From assembly GCA_014529385.2 (NCBI GenBank), contig CM043967.1, positions 87,593,278-87,657,277 on the forward strand: DNA of 64,000 nt, given 5' to 3'. This DNA is from Adiantum capillus-veneris. Lineage: Eukaryota > Streptophyta > Polypodiopsida > Polypodiales > Pteridaceae. How positions within the stretch are numbered: position 1 is the first letter of the stretch; every line of letters begins with the position of its first letter. Made by a program: the position numbers and the translations under genes. Positions 35,428 through 47,099 of this stretch are shown piece after piece. The notes beneath the pieces were generated by a model. That model was not told the DNA's origin, did no database searches, and worked only from the letters and a program-made list of their open reading frames with translations.

Positions 35428-35947
35428 ATTGTTTCCTGTAATGTTGGTTGTTGACCTAATACAGGTTGTGGTCTTTCTATAGCCATAGGCGGTTTTTGCA
35501 CTTGGTCCATGTTAGGAGATACCTATAAATAGGTTTCCCTTGTCTTGGGGGGTTCACCATTTGGTACCCCCCTATATAATGTGCGTTCGTGGGGTACTAT
35601 AAAAAAACCCCCTCTTTTAACATGTCTAAATGGATAAATGACCCCTTATTTTAGGAAAATTTTCCAAAATTAAATATAAAAACTCCTTATTTTAATGTAT
35701 CTCTATTAAATTGCCTAATTTTTTTGCATTTTAAAACCCCTCCTTTTGAACTCACATTATACATTAACATGATTACATAGTGCATCCCCCAAGGCCCTTG
35801 TGGTCTCATTGGCCAATATTGTACATTGCCATCATATTTAAGTCAGTAATAGCATTCATGGATCTCATGGTTGGTTCAGTTTGCCTCTATTGCACACCAT
35901 TTTTGTGGTCTCATAAGTTGTATCAATTATCTTAGTCCTCTCATAGG

Positions 35948-36790
35948 TCATTTTTGCATATTATTCATCATTTCATTCATTCTCTGAAGCATACCTTCTA
36001 TAGCGGTCATAGGAGTAGCAGTAGTTATTCCTACTTTAGTTGTTAAAGTAGATGTTTTCTTGCTCTGAGTCTCTTTTAATATGCTCTCTTCATTGAAGAT
36101 GTCACAATTGTCTTCTAGGTCTATTGTATAAAAAATGCAAGCCTCCAAGTTTGTATGTTTCTTGTTATACAGCATATCATGCAGTTCTTTGTTAAGCAGA
36201 CGTTGAAACCAATTTCTCCTCGCTAGAAATTCTAGTTCTTAGCATCTAGCGATATATTATTTCATTTGACTTGCATAGTACCTCATTGATTTTCCATGTT
36301 TCTATTTAAAGCTATAGATTTAAGTTATAGTATTGTGCTTAATCCCCATTTTTGAACATGCCGCTACAAATCTTTTAGCCAGTGTGGTTAAATCCATGAT
36401 CGTTCTTGGAGGTATGTTCTGAAACCAAGTCAAAGACTTACCCTATAGAGTCACTCCAAACCCTTTTTGTGCATATAAAAATCAAGAATTCTTTTTTCTC
36501 TCAGCACTTGCTGAAGCTTGCTAAGTGGTCATATGGATCCCCATATCTATTGTATTTTTTGACCCATTTTTGAAGATCTATTGGTTTGACTCTTTTGTTT
36601 GGCTCAATCCTCACTCTCCTAGCTGAGGGTCCAAGTACTAGTCTATCAAACCATATAGTTGGAAATAGTGACCCCTGTAGCCCCATGCTGGCCTTAGTGT
36701 CACTCAATTTTCTATGATTTAAGGTGGGTTCCTCTCTTCATGGATTAGCCATACTATCAAAATATTTCCTTGTTTGTTCCTCTCTTGGAT
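35948..36790 (-). pseudogene. gag: Ty3/gypsy gag capsid-region remnant (element F)
   Basis: The open piece 36501-36707 has VKPIDLQKWVKKYNRYGDPY, similar to the RPSQVQKWVNKKYTGNRDP segment of element E Gag at 63195-63255. Frames further left read as capsid sequence (LTWFQNIPP, MGIKHNTIT, QRLLNKELHDML) and end at 35948. Many stops. It directly follows a different Gag tail (element G) at its right, so two gag genes abut here. Confidence 0.65.
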
Positions 36791-38163
36791 TTACTTTATC
36801 TTTCTAGCATTTGGATTATTTGGACATTGGGCAATCAAATGATCTATGCCACATCGATTACACATGCGTATCAACATTGTAGACGTGCTCGCTTGATTGG
36901 TTTGCATTAGTGTGGCGTTCTTTTGTAGCCTAATAGGACACTCAGCTACACGATGTGAACCTCCACACTCATAGCATTGAAGAGGTGGTCTCTTAGTAGT
37001 GTAATTGATATTTTGGCCTCTTGCCGCAACAGCAGCTACTTGATATACAGGTTTGACTTGTCCCCATTCGTCCTCCATGTAGTATTGTGGACTTTCTTCA
37101 AGCACATCCATCCCATAGGCAATATTAGGGTCCATATCTTCCTCACGGACTTCCAAACAAGCAATAGATGACTCACAAACCACTTGATTCACAGAAGTGA
37201 TTCTCGGATGTGGTGATTGCGGTCCTAGCACTGGAGGTGGTAAGGGTGTTGTTTGAACAACATTTTGGGCCCTAGGGACCATGTGTTGTGTTGTTTGTTC
37301 AAGGGGTGGGTCCGGCATCAATGCAGGCACTCGAGGTGTGTGTCCATGTTAAGGTTGGTCTATTGGCCATTGCGTGCTTAAATACTATGCAATCCTTAGC
37401 TTGATGACGATACCTTCCATAGGCATTTCAATTCCCATTGAATTTTACTCTTAAAGTAGGACATTCACTGGTACTATGCGGTCCATAGCATACTGAGCAC
37501 CATTTCTGCTCCCTTCTTGGATACATATGATTGTTTTGCAGAGAACGATTTTCTCTAAGACTCTCTTGTAGCCTTGGTGAGATATACTAAAATCATCTCA
37601 GATATCTTTGGCTCCTTAGAAATAGGCTTTAGGGGTCATTGGATGATGCCCCGATGCTTGTGAGCTAATAGATTTAGGCTCAACAAACACTCTTTCTCCT
37701 TGAATCATTAAATTATCCTCCAATTGTATCGCATTGGTGGTGACTGCTTCCCAAGTGGTGATACCTCTAATGACTAGGCCATTGTAGATATCCTCATATT
37801 GTAACCTCCTAATGTATCTATCAAGCAATTGATTATTATTGAAGCACTCATTTGGATTAGAACGAGAATTCAAATGCTTCAAATGACTAATAAAGTCTCT
37901 CACCGACTCTCCTTCCTCTCGTTGGGCTTTTTGGAGCTGAGAGTCTACACCCCAAAGCACTCCCTCTTGTATGTATTCTTTCAAGAAAAGACTCCTAAGA
38001 GTAGGGTAAATCGTTTTTTCTTCCACCCTTAGGGTTCTATACCAATCCCCAACCTTTCCACTTAAGGTTTGGCTTAAAGCATTGCTCTTATGCAGGTCAT
38101 TGTGTTCTCCTAGAGAATTGCATATTTGTTCAAACACTTCCATATGCTTTCTCACATCCCCGT
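36791..38163 (-). pseudogene. gag: gag of element G, distal part with zinc knuckles
   Basis: 38155-37616 is the capsid-like retrotransposon Gag domain (DWYRTLRVEE, FLKEYIQEG, ESVRDFISHLKHL). After frameshifts, knuckles follow: KWCSVCYGPHSTSEC near 37470-37510, a damaged one near 37400, CYECGGSHRVAEC and CNRCGIDHLIAQC (36791-37330), each of the shorter C-x2-C-x3-H-x4-C type. The gene's first half lies at 41713-43366, beyond the inserted element N. The reading frames on the two sides agree once N and one target copy are discounted. Confidence 0.8.
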
Positions 38164-39057
38164 TGTGAAGGATTGGGGGGCTTGCCTCTACAACACCTCA
38201 AACCAACACCAAGAAAAGGGGATGAAGAGTATAGCTCTCTCAAGATAATATGGGCTGATCTTCTCTCATGAATTTTGACAGCCTCACTCACACGCAGCCT
38301 CGACTAGCTTCGACTAGCTTCCCTCTACACCGCTATAACTCCCACTATACTTGAATGCACCAAAGGAAGCAAGGGAACCAGGAAAACCAAAGTAAAAAAG
38401 TAAAGAAAAAAAATGCAAATCTCTGCAATTTTCCTCATAAAACCAAGAGCTTCACTTCTTCTCAAACGCCCTTCCATGTGCTAGTAGAGACTCCATTGAG
38501 ATCCCATATATACACATAGCTTGACCAAAACCCATCCAAATCAATCCCAATTTGAAAGCCCACAAAGTTCAACTAAAAACCTCAGAAAAATTGATAGAAA
38601 ACTTGGTGAAAACCTTGCCTTTTTGCGTATGTAGAAGCAAGGAATTGCAGTGCATAGTCTACCCTCGACTAGCTGCACCAAAGCGAACCACAAACAACAT
38701 GGCTGCCATACCTCAAACCAAGATGAAGAGAGGTCAATATGCAGAGCTAAGCACCCACTTTCATCAGACCATTGAGGAGAGACACACTCTGAACTCACCA
38801 CACCAGGCTCTCGCAAGGAAAGAGGGGCACCTCTACACCAAAACCCCCACCCTTCACGGCAGGCTACAGCAACACAAAAACAACAAAACTATGTACCCCG
38901 CACAACTGGCCCGCATACGTAGAAACATCTGGCACACACCGCCTTTGTACACTTTGTACAAGCATGCTTTATTTATATATAAGGCCCCCAAAATCATTAG
39001 AAAACATATATGAAAGACTTTGGGGTGGTTCGCACCATTTCGCCAAAACACGTCACA
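38164..39057 (-). repeat. 3' LTR of element N
   Basis: 894 bp. To its right TATTGTCCCCCCC gives a G-rich polypurine tract on the minus strand (39058-39070). Relative to the other LTR it has about 23 extra bases with TTTATATATAAGG near 38966-38988 and lacks a block of about 120 bases. Confidence 0.85.
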
Positions 39058-39399
39058 TATTGTCCCCCCCAACAAGCATGGAACACTTTCAAGTGTTTCA
39101 TGTACACATTCTATCATCAAGTAGTCACTTTATGTAGCTTGTATTCTAAGAAGGCACCAATTCTCATGATAAACAACAAAAATGGTGGCTAATCTCACCA
39201 CTCACCTCCATTCTTCATGTAACAACCATACACATGATGTACCAAGAGCTACCTCGCTTGAGGCAAAAGCCCATGCACTTGTGAAATCAAGTATATCCCA
39301 TTTACCTCTATCAAACACATAATATTGCATGCCATCATTTGAAAAAAGAACATTCTCAAAATTAGTGGTATCAGCATGGTACCTCCCAACATATCTATC

Positions 39400-40668
39400 C
39401 TATAACTCATCATAAAAAAGAGAACATACAATGAGTTGGTTATCATGTTCATAACGATGCCAGTCAAAGCAGTTCATCTCCCACAAGCTATTGTTTTGAC
39501 AATCATAAACACATGGTAAGGATGCATCACAATATTTCTCAAAGGTGCTCAATATCCTCTTCACATAAACATCAAAGCATCTCTCACTCATGACACGATA
39601 CAAATTATCCTTTCTTGGCATAACTAGAGACAAACTATCATCAAAGCCTTCTCTCTCACCATTCAAAGTAACATCATCTCTCATATAATCTTCCTTATTT
39701 GTTTGCATATCAGAATTCACAAGGGATGCATGCTCTTCATCTCTATGCTTGGCATCATTAGAAATGTCCTCAATCTTATCCAACAAGCCAAACGTAGACA
39801 CATAATCTTCATATGACACCATCTCCTGCATACCAATGCGATATTGATAATCATCAAAGATCTCATTTTTTGCATTATCAAAAGAGGCATGAGACACCAA
39901 AGAATCATGTGTAGCATGAGTACTTTCATTTGTATTGATAACCATGGGGAGCTCATCAAACAACCCATATGTAGAGACATAGTCTTCATTCACCTTAACA
40001 TCATTTATAGAAAAGTACTCCAAATCAACATTCAAGTCATCAAAGTTAGTGCTTTCATCACCAAGAGAAGTATCCATGAGAGCATTGGTAGCATTCAAAT
40101 CCACATGACAAGTATCCATCTCATCTACAATTTCATCGTCCACATTTGATCCTTCATTATCACACTTGACTTCTTGGTCACAAAGACCTACCTCAAGCTT
40201 CCACAATGCATACTCTGCCATAGGCTTACCCAAATAAGCTTCTTCATATTGGAAGTTCACATTCACAATTTGCATGACCTTATCCCTTTTGCATGTGCTA
40301 TCGAAGACAATGCCTTCCTTACCCCATAGAGATGCATATTCATTAACATAACCTGCTTCTCCACTTGCAAGACCTTGGCTAAACTCCAAGAGAGAATCCT
40401 TTGTCTTTTCCCAACTACCGGATATGTCATCCATAACATCATCCATAAGAAACTTTTGAAGTACCTTCAAGAACTCAAAGTGCCTATAATGGCAAGCCAA
40501 CAAGAAGAGAAAACCCTGCTTAAAGTCATCTTTCTGTCCACATGTATCAAATACATTATCACAAGCTTCCAAGTACCTCTTCAAGTGATGAAAATCCTCC
40601 AAAATCATCTTCAAACCAAGATTACACAAGGCCTTGAGTTGATTCCCAAGTGGACTCCACCCTGACAA
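39400..40668 (-). CDS. Intact 422-codon reading frame of element N
   Basis: The only long undamaged frame in the window's retroelements, ATG 40668 to stop 39400, starting 50 bases from the LTR. The N-terminal 130 residues are helical and Leu-rich; the rest is strongly acidic (Asp/Glu/Asn). There is an internal repeat: NEDYVSTYGLFDELP and, about 65 residues on, YEDYVSTFGLLDKIE. No zinc knuckle, protease or RT motif, no signal peptide. I do not recognise a family. As the only coding region of a small LTR element it may help the element or be a captured host fragment. Confidence 0.6.
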   Translation of the reverse strand: MSGWSPLGNQLKALCNLGLKMILEDFHHLKRYLEACDNVFDTCGQKDDFKQGFLFLLACHYRHFEFLKVLQKFLMDDVMDDISGSWEKTKDSLLEFSQGLASGEAGYVNEYASLWGKEGIVFDSTCKRDKVMQIVNVNFQYEEAYLGKPMAEYALWKLEVGLCDQEVKCDNEGSNVDDEIVDEMDTCHVDLNATNALMDTSLGDESTNFDDLNVDLEYFSINDVKVNEDYVSTYGLFDELPMVINTNESTHATHDSLVSHASFDNAKNEIFDDYQYRIGMQEMVSYEDYVSTFGLLDKIEDISNDAKHRDEEHASLVNSDMQTNKEDYMRDDVTLNGEREGFDDSLSLVMPRKDNLYRVMSERCFDVYVKRILSTFEKYCDASLPCVYDCQNNSLWEMNCFDWHRYEHDNQLIVCSLFYDEL

Positions 40669-40694
40669 TCAAAGCAACAAAACACTACTCTCCC

Positions 40695-40712
40695 CTCCTT
40701 CGTGGGGGCACC
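40695..40712 (-). other. Primer-binding site of element N (tentative)
   Basis: The minus strand reads TGGTGCCCCCACGAAGGA a few bases after the LTR end. The TGG start and position fit a primer site; tRNA unknown. Confidence 0.5.
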
Positions 40713-40718
40713 AGTTTA

Positions 40719-41712
40719 TGTGAAGGATTGGGGGGCTTGCCTCTACAACACCTCAAACCAACACCAAGAAAAGGGGATGAAGAGTATAGCTCTTTCAAGA
40801 TAATATGGGCTGATCTTCTCTCATGAATTTTGACAGCCTCACTCACACGCAGCCTCGACTAGCTTCGACTAGCTTCCCTCTACACCGCTATAACTCCCAC
40901 TATACTTGAATGCACCAAAGGAAGCAAGGGAACCAGGAAAACCAAAGTAAAAAAGTAAAGAAAAAAAATGCAAATCTCTGCAATTTTCCTCATAAAACCA
41001 AGAGCTTCACTTCTTCTCAAACGCCCTTCCATGTGCTAGTAGAGACTCCATTGAGATCCCATATATACACATAGCTTGACCAAAACCCATCCAAATCAAT
41101 CCCAATTTGAAAGCCCACAAATTTCAGCAAAAAAACTCAGAAAACGTGATAGAAAACTTGGGGAAACCTTGCCCTTTTGCGTATGTACAAGCAAGGAATT
41201 GCAGTGCATAGTCTACCCTCGACTAGCTGCACCAAAGGGAACCACAAACAACATGGCTGCCATACCTCAAACCAAGATGAAGAGAGGTCAATATGCAGAG
41301 CTAAGCACCCACTTTCATCATCCCATTTAGGAGATACACACTCTCAACTCACCACACCAGGCTCTCGCAAGGCAAGAGGGGCCCCTCTACACCAAAACCC
41401 CCACCCTTCACCGCAGGCTGCAGCAACACATAGTTTCTTCTTCACAGCTGAATATCCCTCTTCAATCACGACCCCAAGATGATAAAAGTTCAGCTTTTTT
41501 CCATATTTTAAAAGCACTTACTAATACTTTCAGGTCTCGACACTTCTATGTACAAAAACAACAAAACTATGTACCCCGCACAACTGGCCCGCATGCGTAG
41601 AGACAGCTGGCACACACCGCCTTTGAACACTTTGTACAAGCCCCAAAAGCATTAAAAAACATATCTCAAATACTTTGGGGTGGTCTGCACCATTTCGCCA
41701 AAACACGTCACA
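40719..41712 (-). repeat. 5' LTR of element N
   Basis: 994 bp. It has a block of about 124 bases (about 41430-41553) absent from the other LTR and lacks the TATATATA-containing stretch found there. Confidence 0.85.
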
Positions 41713-43366
41713 CCGTCTCCACTAAATTTTTGTGTGAGCTTGGTTATTTGTACTACCTTACTTCTAGGCTCTCTATCAGGCGTGTTACGCATATTCTCAA
41801 CAATAGATCGACCAATAGCTTGATAAAATGTTGCCAAGTCACCTAAGTGAGCACGCACCATGGGTGAACGTGATCCAGAGACTACATGTGGAATAGGTAT
41901 TGGCATTGGGCTTGGCGTATAGGAAGCCCTTGGGTTCCACGTTGGATACGATGTTGTGCCATGTGGTGGCCCAAAGTTCATATGGGTGACCCTAGACATG
42001 GCAGACGTTGGATGTGACATGCTAATGCTAGCCGGTATAGTCCTATGGAAATAAGAGCTTGGGTGTTGTGGTTTTGAAGCATAGGTAGTTGAAACAATGG
42101 CAGGGGTAGGGACTACATGAGTATGAGGACCCATAGGTATATACAGTTTGTACACACTTGTAGGTATTGTTGCAGGCATTGAGCTACCATGTAGCGGTGA
42201 TTTACAAAAAAATGAGGTCCATGGCATGTTTCTTGGCATGCCCATCATTGGGGTAGGCATGGTAGCCATGGTGTCATCAAGGGAAAGATGAGCTAGACTT
42301 GGAAAGGTAAAGCTATCACTTGTGGGCTCAGATTGCACCGAGACCCTTGGCAAAACAACATATGGAGGATCCATCGGACTTACTAAGGGAGTCTCCATTT
42401 GCAATAAGGTCGGTTGTTTAGCCTTTCCTGTATCCAAGAATCTCATGAGACCCGTTGAAGGCATGTGGATCCCCTTGTTCTGTCTCTCTAACTCAACGAC
42501 GCTATGGATGACCTCACAAATTCTTTGTTGTTGATCCTCCACACTAGTAGCACCCATTGTGGATTGTAGGACATCTAACCAGCCCACGTGATAGGTGTGA
42601 CCTATGTATAGGTCGGTTAGAGTTTCCATTTGTAGTTTGTACTCAAGTTCTCATTTAAGAACGCTCCATCTAGGATTGAGGTGCTAGGGGTGTCCTTTGA
42701 GCTAGATGCAATGTTGCTCTCTATGGGTTGACCCTTAGTGGTTGCTAATTCAAGAGCACTTAATTGCTCTCCTAGCAAAGATATTGACATAGGAGCTTTT
42801 GATTTTAACTCTCTTCGTTGCTCCGCCTTGCATAAGCTCTCGACTTCCTTTTCCCTAGGCACAATGATATATCGCTCAACCTCTTGCACTTCGGCAAGGC
42901 TTCTACCATCGGATAATATGACCTCGGAGGGGAATAGCTCTGAAGAGCCAGGAGATGCAGTGAATGAAGTATTCACGTGCACATTCTCTAAGGGCATAGG
43001 GTCTATGTTGGTCATGAATGGAGAATTTACTTCCCCACCCCCCTCATTTACATCATTAGCTCCATGTTCAGAGCGAGTGGCTCTACTAAAGGTTTCCTTC
43101 AAGCGGCTAAGCACGCTGGTCCCGGAACGTGGACCCATGGCATGGATAGATTGGCTTGAGCTATTGGGATTAGGCATTGGGAAACCCTCCATAACGTTGT
43201 AGTCAGAGGAAGAGTCACTAGCGGCTCTGTTTGGGTCTTGGTTTGTACTACCTTGGGTCCCCGCCGAGGGCCCGGAACCTAAGGTAGGTGGATAATGAGA
43301 ACTCACGTAAGTCAAAATTCTCTCTAGTTTCTCTGTCTCTAGAACACAACTAGAGTATAGATGCAT
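41713..43366 (-). pseudogene. gag: gag of element G, N-terminal part
   Basis: Two long frames: 42617-43366 (Ser/Glu-rich, ATG 43366) and 41652-42629 (Pro/Met/Ser/Thr-rich, low complexity, ending in a basic VVQITKLTQKF before the insertion). They overlap by a few bases in different frames near 42640, where one indel would join them. The long disordered N-terminus before the capsid domain is unusual in length (about 540 codons). Element N splits it from the capsid part at 38163. Confidence 0.7.
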
Positions 43367-44062
43367 GTGCCTTTGACACCCTACAAGCGTCGGGGAATAA
43401 CCTTGAAGGTTAATCGCTTACTTTTTCAGTCGTCCATTTTCACTCGTTTTTTAATGTTTTTTAATGATCCTTTTTTTATTAAAGTGTGTGATAGCTCAAA
43501 ACAAGAATATCACTTAGAGGGTCACAGTGTGCTTTATAGCACAACGTTCGGTCACTTGAAGCTCCGCTGGTCCTCAAAAAAGTTGATTTTTAACGACGTG
43601 TGAAGCTAAAATACGTAATTTTAAAGGGCGACTGAGGTCTGAGCTTGAGCGTGAGCTTGGGCTTGGGTCTGGGCTTGGGTCTGGGAGATATTCTTGATCC
43701 CGGTCCTACCTTTATTTTTTTTTATTTTTTTGGGGATAAGGGTTCTACGGCCTCCGCGCGAGCACACACACACTCTACCTACCTACTTCCAACTAATACA
43801 CCTATTGTTACACACTAACACACTTCATTAGCTCTAACATATCTACTTCCTACTTACTGTACTTTACATTACACAGATCTAACAACCTTAATATTAACAC
43901 CTTATCACAGAGAATACACAATACCTTTCAAAACTTCATTAACAAATAAATACACACAAAATCCTTCTTCTCAACACACGCACCTTCCTTCCCTACCTTT
44001 CCTACAATTGAAATTGCACCACAAAAAAAGCACAGAGTGCCATTTAAGCTTAGTGTATGGAA
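43367..44062 (-). other. Leader of element G
   Basis: Non-coding stretch between the PBS and gag. It holds a simple repeat of CTTGGGTCTGGG (43640-43690) and an A/C-rich region. Confidence 0.5.
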
Positions 44063-44081
44063 ATCCCCGACAACGGCGCCA
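44063..44081 (-). other. Primer-binding site of element G (tRNA-Asp type)
   Basis: The minus strand reads TGGCGCCGTTGTCGGGGAT, which matches the widespread plant Ty3/gypsy primer site complementary to tRNA-Asp, with one change. It starts seven bases after the LTR end. Confidence 0.8.
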
Positions 44082-44087
44082 AAAATA

Positions 44088-44321
44088 TGCACGTTTGTCA
44101 CACGTGTCAATGCAAGAACTTGCCGATACACTGTGTGCGAGCCACAAATGGCTCCAAGCATGCAACTAGCCTAAACTAGTAAGCTCAAAGATGGCGATGG
44201 TGTGTCACTCACCGCTCTACGCTTGCTGTCGTGGAGGATTCCTTGCCGCGAAGAAGAAGGAGCTGCCGCTGCCCCATGCTCAACCGCTTTGCCGCCACCG
44301 TGCCGTTGTCGCAATGCTCGA

Positions 44322-44402
<81 letters not shown>

Positions 44403-44560
44403 CACACAAGGAGATGAAGAAGAAGAAGATGGAGATGGAGCTAGAGCACTCTTCAATTGCACAAATGAGAGAATGAGGTTTTTTAGGTTTAGATTGACTT
44501 TTATATGAGCTCACCCCATTCACACTTGGGCGCCCACACTTAGCCAATCTTACCCAAACA
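44088..44560 (-). repeat. 5' LTR of element G (right edge not found)
   Basis: The left edge TGCACGTTTG follows the PBS. A TATA-like CTCATATAAAAG on the minus strand lies near 44498-44510, which puts U3 to its right. The LTR probably extends further; no CA end with paired sequence could be fixed, since the other LTR is not in the window. Frames across the microsatellite are low complexity. Confidence 0.45.
44324..44408. repeat. (CT)n(CA)n microsatellite
   Basis: About 30 bases of CT repeats followed by about 55 of CA repeats with one G interruption, inside the LTR of element G. Confidence 0.98.
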
Positions 44561-45861
44561 TTATACGTTCCAGTTTTAGAGTGCGCCTCTCATCGGTGAT
44601 CACTCTTAACCATTTCTATTGGACCAGCAAGACCGGTACCTGACTCTACCAAATAAATAATATGGCGTCTGTCGTAGGTGACAGGGTGTCCGGCTCATGA
44701 TAGGGTGTTTGTGAACCGTGAGGGTTAACAAAGCTCAACCTTGACAAATGGTCTTCTAAGTGGTTAATCTATCACTTTCTACCCAAATTTTGCATAGATC
44801 TTGGATCTGGAGCTTAGAAGGAAATAATTGCGATTATTTTCTTTTGCTCAAATGTGAATTTTTTTAACAAGTTCAAAGTTGGATGTTGGTGATACCCACT
44901 TCAACTAGCCCACTAGACAAGTTTCACTCAGTTTGAACAATCCTTGTATTTGTTAACTCTCTTTTTGTCATGGCAAATAGAAGTGAGAGATAATTAGACA
45001 TGATTTTCACTCCCTTGATTCAAATGATACCAAACTTGAAATTTGAGCTTAAGTTACCTTGCTCTACCTTGTAGTGCACCCTTATTGTCCAAAAGTTGTA
45101 ATTTGGGGGTCAGAGAAAATAATTGCGATCAATTTATTAAAGTCCAAATTTGCATTGTTTTGAACTTTTGACGGTCTACACAACTCATACACGTTCTTTT
45201 AAGCTCTTCGTGAAATTTTCACAATATTTGGACGTGTTCTGCCAAGAAAACCAATACTTATTGATTGGTTCATATCGAAGACGGATCTATCCTAGTTCTT
45301 TGGTTCAAACGAGATCAAAACTTCATAAGTCTTCTCACAAAAGCATGTACTTCATATCACTTGACTCAACTTTAGCAAAAACACATAATCTGACCAGAGA
45401 AAATAATCATGATTATTTTTTCTTGGTTTGGTATGATCAATTTTTGCAAGTTTTCTCTTGACAGTCTTTTATATAGGTATTTTAAGCACTTTGGTCATAT
45501 TAGTGTGAGAATTGCCAAAAGATTTTTAAAGAAAAAATTATCTCCCTTTTTACAAACCTTTAAAAATTGATTTTGAATGTAATTTCAACATACACACAAG
45601 TTCACATAGCTTCCATAATCACAATTTGTTGCCTGAATCACCGATTGATGGTCTGTTGATCTTGTGCTAGATGAATAGTCTCACTTAGAGTCAAGAACCC
45701 ACCTTGGTGTTTACTTATCCTACTCCTAGTTATCACAACACCTAGGTAGTGGAAAGTGTCCACAAGCACTGTTTTCTTATTTCTTAAAGATTTCTGAATA
45801 TTGACTTTAAGACTTTGATGTAGTCCTATTTGTCAACCAATTCATAAATACAAGGGACTCA
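44561..45861. other. No gene; three diverged units of about 290 bp
   Basis: AT-rich DNA. The motif AAATAATTGCGATTATTTT and close variants recur at about 44823, 45117 and 45401, with weakly similar sequence between. Likely degenerate repeat DNA or the U3 part of the neighbouring LTR. Confidence 0.4.
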
Positions 45862-47099
45862 TAGGGATTACATTGACATAATCACGATCGTGTGATAACG
45901 TTAATAACTCTAGCAATTACACAAGAAAATCACGTGATCACGTTGATTGTTAACGTGACTTTGATTATGACCTGCGAGTGACCTGCAAAAATCCATAGAG
46001 CCGGTTAGCCCATCGGTCTTTTTATTTTTCCCTACAAATCCAGCCGGGCTTTTTTGTTTTCTTGGCGGGCCTGCCTGAAAAACAAAAAATCCGGCATGAG
46101 TATATATATATGATAAAAGCGTGCTTACCGTGGTCCTTTAGCTAGGCAAAACCTTGGGGATTGTATCGAGTGCCGGGTATAGTCATCTCTTTGTGAATTG
46201 ACCTAAGGTTATAGAGTCACAGGTCGTTTTTTGGACCGAACGTGATTCTTAATTCGGTAACCAATTCTAAGAAATTTTAATTCCTTTACCGAATATAAAG
46301 GTACGAAACCAAAACAATTGACTATTTGGAGAGTCATGCTCAATGCGAAAAAGCCATTGGTCCAAATGAGGGTTGTAATTGGTTTTAGAAGATAAGAATA
46401 TGTAAATGACGAGTCTATAGTCAATGGTTGGATGTCCTATACTAGTGTATTGGGCATATAAAGATCCTTGAAGTCTTGCATTTTTCACCATCATAGATTT
46501 GAGTTGATATACATGTCACTCCACAATATAAGAGCTATAATCTTTAATTGGGTGAAAATAGTATTTATATATTAAATTGGTTGCATTAAGGGCTACAATC
46601 CTTCACTAGGTACAAGTAGTCCTCAATTGTGTGATTATATTGAAGATTTATTTGCATTAGTTCATGCATTGGTTTATACAGAGAGTGCATTATGTACTAC
46701 AAAATATTATTACTACATGAAATGACCAATCATATATTTTATTTCTTTCATGTGTTTTTTGCAAACAAATGACATTGTCCAGTGCGTAGAAGTTGATTAT
46801 TCTTTGTAGCATTTGAAATTCGATGTGTCTTATTGTTTGCAAATCAAAGTGAACATATCAATAATCATAATAATAATAATTGCATTGAGAAATTCATAGC
46901 ATTGTTGTAGTTATTATGCCATGCATAGATTGCATTGCAATGTGTATGTTTTCTCACAACATAGGTGATCGATATGTGGATTGACTAGCATGCATTGAAA
47001 ATCTCATATTGGGCAGTTTTGGTTACTTTCATAGTGAATGGTTTTTTAATATATATTAAAAATAAGAAAAATGTTTTAAAAATTGAACATCTAGTTCTT

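Larger units (their letters stand above)
38164..41712 (-). mobile_element. Small LTR element N, inserted in gag of element G
   Basis: LTRs at 38164-39057 and 40719-41712, both TGTGAAGG...CGTCACA, enclose a single long frame. The host bases CCGT occur on both sides (38160-38163 and 41713-41716), a four-base target duplication. There is no gag or pol, so it must be mobilised by other elements. Confidence 0.9.

Noticed and set aside
38552-39013. 153-codon open frame on the plus strand
   Set aside because: It lies in the LTR of element N on the opposite strand; in the other LTR the frame is disrupted.
36977-40149. Plus-strand frames across gag of G and element N
   Set aside because: They are shadows of minus-strand frames with recognised motifs or of the intact N frame.
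44191-44547. Several open frames on both strands
   Set aside because: They read through the (CT)n(CA)n microsatellite in an LTR; low-complexity artefacts.
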